A DNA stretch of 7,478 nt from Gammaproteobacteria bacterium (GTDB taxonomy: Bacteria; Pseudomonadota; Gammaproteobacteria; Pseudomonadales; Azotimanducaceae_A): the NCBI GenBank assembly GCA_026713405.1, contig JAPOON010000396.1, positions 1 to 7,478 on the forward strand. The letters are read 5' to 3'. Under the pieces are notes generated by a model. That model saw nothing but the letters and a program-made list of their open reading frames with translations, had not been told where the DNA came from and ran no database searches. Positions 6,615 to 7,478 of this stretch are shown in pieces (position 1 is the first letter of the stretch; each line of letters opens with the position of its first letter). The position numbers and the translations under genes are program-made.

Positions 6615-7478
6615 TCATGCGGCGGCCTCCAACTGGCGGCTGGGAGGCTCGGCCTGCCACATGCGATCCTCGCGGAGCAGGGTGTTGAGCAGGCTGGCGA
6701 GCTTGCGCATGACGGCGACGAGAGCGACCTTAGGCGGCTTGCCGCGGCCGGTGAGGCGTTGGTAGCAGGCCTTGGAGCCAGGCTTCCAGCGGATCGCAGC
6801 GACGGCGGTCATGTACAGCATGTGGCGGGGCTTGGAGCGGCCCCCGCGGATGGATCGGCCCCCGCGGAGTTGGCCGGAATCGCGGTCGAAGGGAGCGAGG
6901 CCGAGCAGGGCGGCGACCTGCCGGCGGTCGAGTGTGCCCAGCTCAGGCATCTCGGCACAGAGACAGGCGGCCGTAACGGGGCCGCAGCCGGGCACCGACT
7001 CGATGATGGCGCTGCGCCGGGAGAGTGCGGGGTCAGCGGCGATGCAGGCGAGCATGCGCTGCTCGCAGGAGGCGATGTCGGCCTGCAAGGCTGTGAGGCT
7101 GGCGGCGGGGCAGCTGGCGGCTTCGGGAGCGAGTTCGGCGCCGAGCTTGCGCAGGGCGCCGAGCTGGTCGACGAGCTTGCGGCGCACGGCGAGCAAGTCA
7201 CTGAGCAGGGTCAGGTTGCGGGGCGGGGGCAGGGTGGCCTCGAGGCCACCGAGTTGGCCGAAGCGAGCGAGCATGGTGGCCTCGACTCGGTCGTTCTTGG
7301 CGAACAAGCCGAGGGCCTCGGCGAAGCGGCGCGAGCGTAGCGGATTGACCACGACGGTTTCGATGCCGGCGTCGCAGAGGCACTGGTGGAGGTTGCGGTG
7401 GTAGCGCCCGGTGGGTTCCAAGACCGCACGGGTGACAGCCCGCTTGAGCAGCCAGTTGCGCAGGGCGCGACGGCCGCA
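6615..7478 (-). CDS. IS110-family transposase, N-terminus cut by window edge
   Basis: This is a DEDD-type transposase/recombinase of the IS110 family; known members move circular elements using a bridge RNA. 287 residues are visible and the frame is open to the window edge, so the true start and the first catalytic Asp region (usually 'GIDVSK') lie outside; a TTG at 7419-7421 is not the real start. Numbered from the edge, 'LEPTGRYHRN' (Glu21) is the second acidic site and 'KNDRVEA' (Asp63, Glu66) covers the third and fourth. The last is Glu where the family nearly always has Asp ('KTDRIDA'). The C-terminal Transposase_20 domain is clear: 'VPGCGPVTA' (162-170), then 'ALLGLAPFDRDSGQLRG' with a candidate nucleophilic Ser201 in DSG, then 'GKPPKVALVAVMRKL'. 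It ends with 'QLEAAA' at TGA 6615-6617. No frameshift is visible. Confidence 0.9.
   Translation of the reverse strand, partial: CGRRALRNWLLKRAVTRAVLEPTGRYHRNLHQCLCDAGIETVVVNPLRSRRFAEALGLFAKNDRVEATMLARFGQLGGLEATLPPPRNLTLLSDLLAVRRKLVDQLGALRKLGAELAPEAASCPAASLTALQADIASCEQRMLACIAADPALSRRSAIIESVPGCGPVTAACLCAEMPELGTLDRRQVAALLGLAPFDRDSGQLRGGRSIRGGRSKPRHMLYMTAVAAIRWKPGSKACYQRLTGRGKPPKVALVAVMRKLASLLNTLLREDRMWQAEPPSRQLEAAA

Larger units (their letters stand above)
6506..7478 (-). mobile_element. IS110-family insertion sequence, right part only
   Basis: The transposase identifies the element; it runs off the window end, so the left end is missing. The right end must lie somewhere in 6506-6614, between the Excalibur frame stop and the transposase stop, but IS110 elements usually lack terminal inverted repeats and target duplications, so I cannot place it exactly. 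The element abuts the nuclease gene tail and is transcribed towards it. If it follows the IS110 group, its bridge RNA would be encoded beyond 7478. Confidence 0.65.

Noticed and set aside
6232..6660. 142-codon minus-strand frame across the Excalibur tail and the transposase end
   Set aside because: It crosses the end of the transposase gene in another frame and the opposite strand of the Excalibur motif, which is the better supported reading.
6759..7404. Two long plus-strand frames opposite the transposase
   Set aside because: Shadows of the IS110 transposase, with low-complexity Gly/Ala or Arg/Ser composition.
1..7478. CRISPR array, tRNA or rRNA genes
   Set aside because: No regularly spaced repeats and no tRNA or rRNA-like sequence were noticed on reading; a dedicated tRNA scan was not possible.

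Overview
The window is GC-rich, densely coding bacterial DNA. The best guess at the host is an Acidobacteriota-type bacterium (Solibacter/Bryobacter-like). That rests on a very large TonB-dependent receptor with an N-terminal carboxypeptidase-regulatory-like domain and a 'DLPLNGRNW' plug motif, a family greatly expanded in that phylum, next to a TPR lipoprotein. No 16S rRNA or taxonomic marker is present, so the assignment is inference.

Layout: 1-369 is non-coding or unresolved, with a perfect 7-bp hairpin between two copies of a short repeat just before the first gene. 370-1875 (+) encodes a TPR-array lipoprotein. It converges on 1908-5144 (-), an intact Oar-like TonB-dependent outer-membrane receptor; the two stops are 32 bases apart with a GC-rich hairpin between them. 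The receptor has a clear sigma70-type promoter (TTGACT, 17 bp, TATAGT) at 5241-5269. This places its true start at 5144, not further upstream. Behind that promoter is a 21-bp near-perfect palindrome plus two extra half-sites, a likely operator. 5426-6235 (+), divergent from the receptor, encodes a secreted, cysteine-rich HNH nuclease of the DUF1524 type. Directly after its TAA stop, in the same frame, the reading continues for 89 codons through a Pro/Thr-rich linker into an Excalibur calcium-binding motif (DADSDGVVCE). The nuclease gene therefore looks split by one stop codon. 6615-7478 (-) is the C-terminal part of an IS110-family transposase that runs off the window end.

The receptor and the exported nuclease share one intergenic control region. 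The TPR lipoprotein and receptor would sit in the envelope and the nuclease would act outside the cytoplasm. A nutrient-acquisition role, such as nucleic acid or phosphate scavenging, is possible but is inference. The items most worth a second look are the interrupted nuclease-Excalibur gene, the operator-like palindrome, and the DEDD-to-DEDE change in the IS110 transposase.
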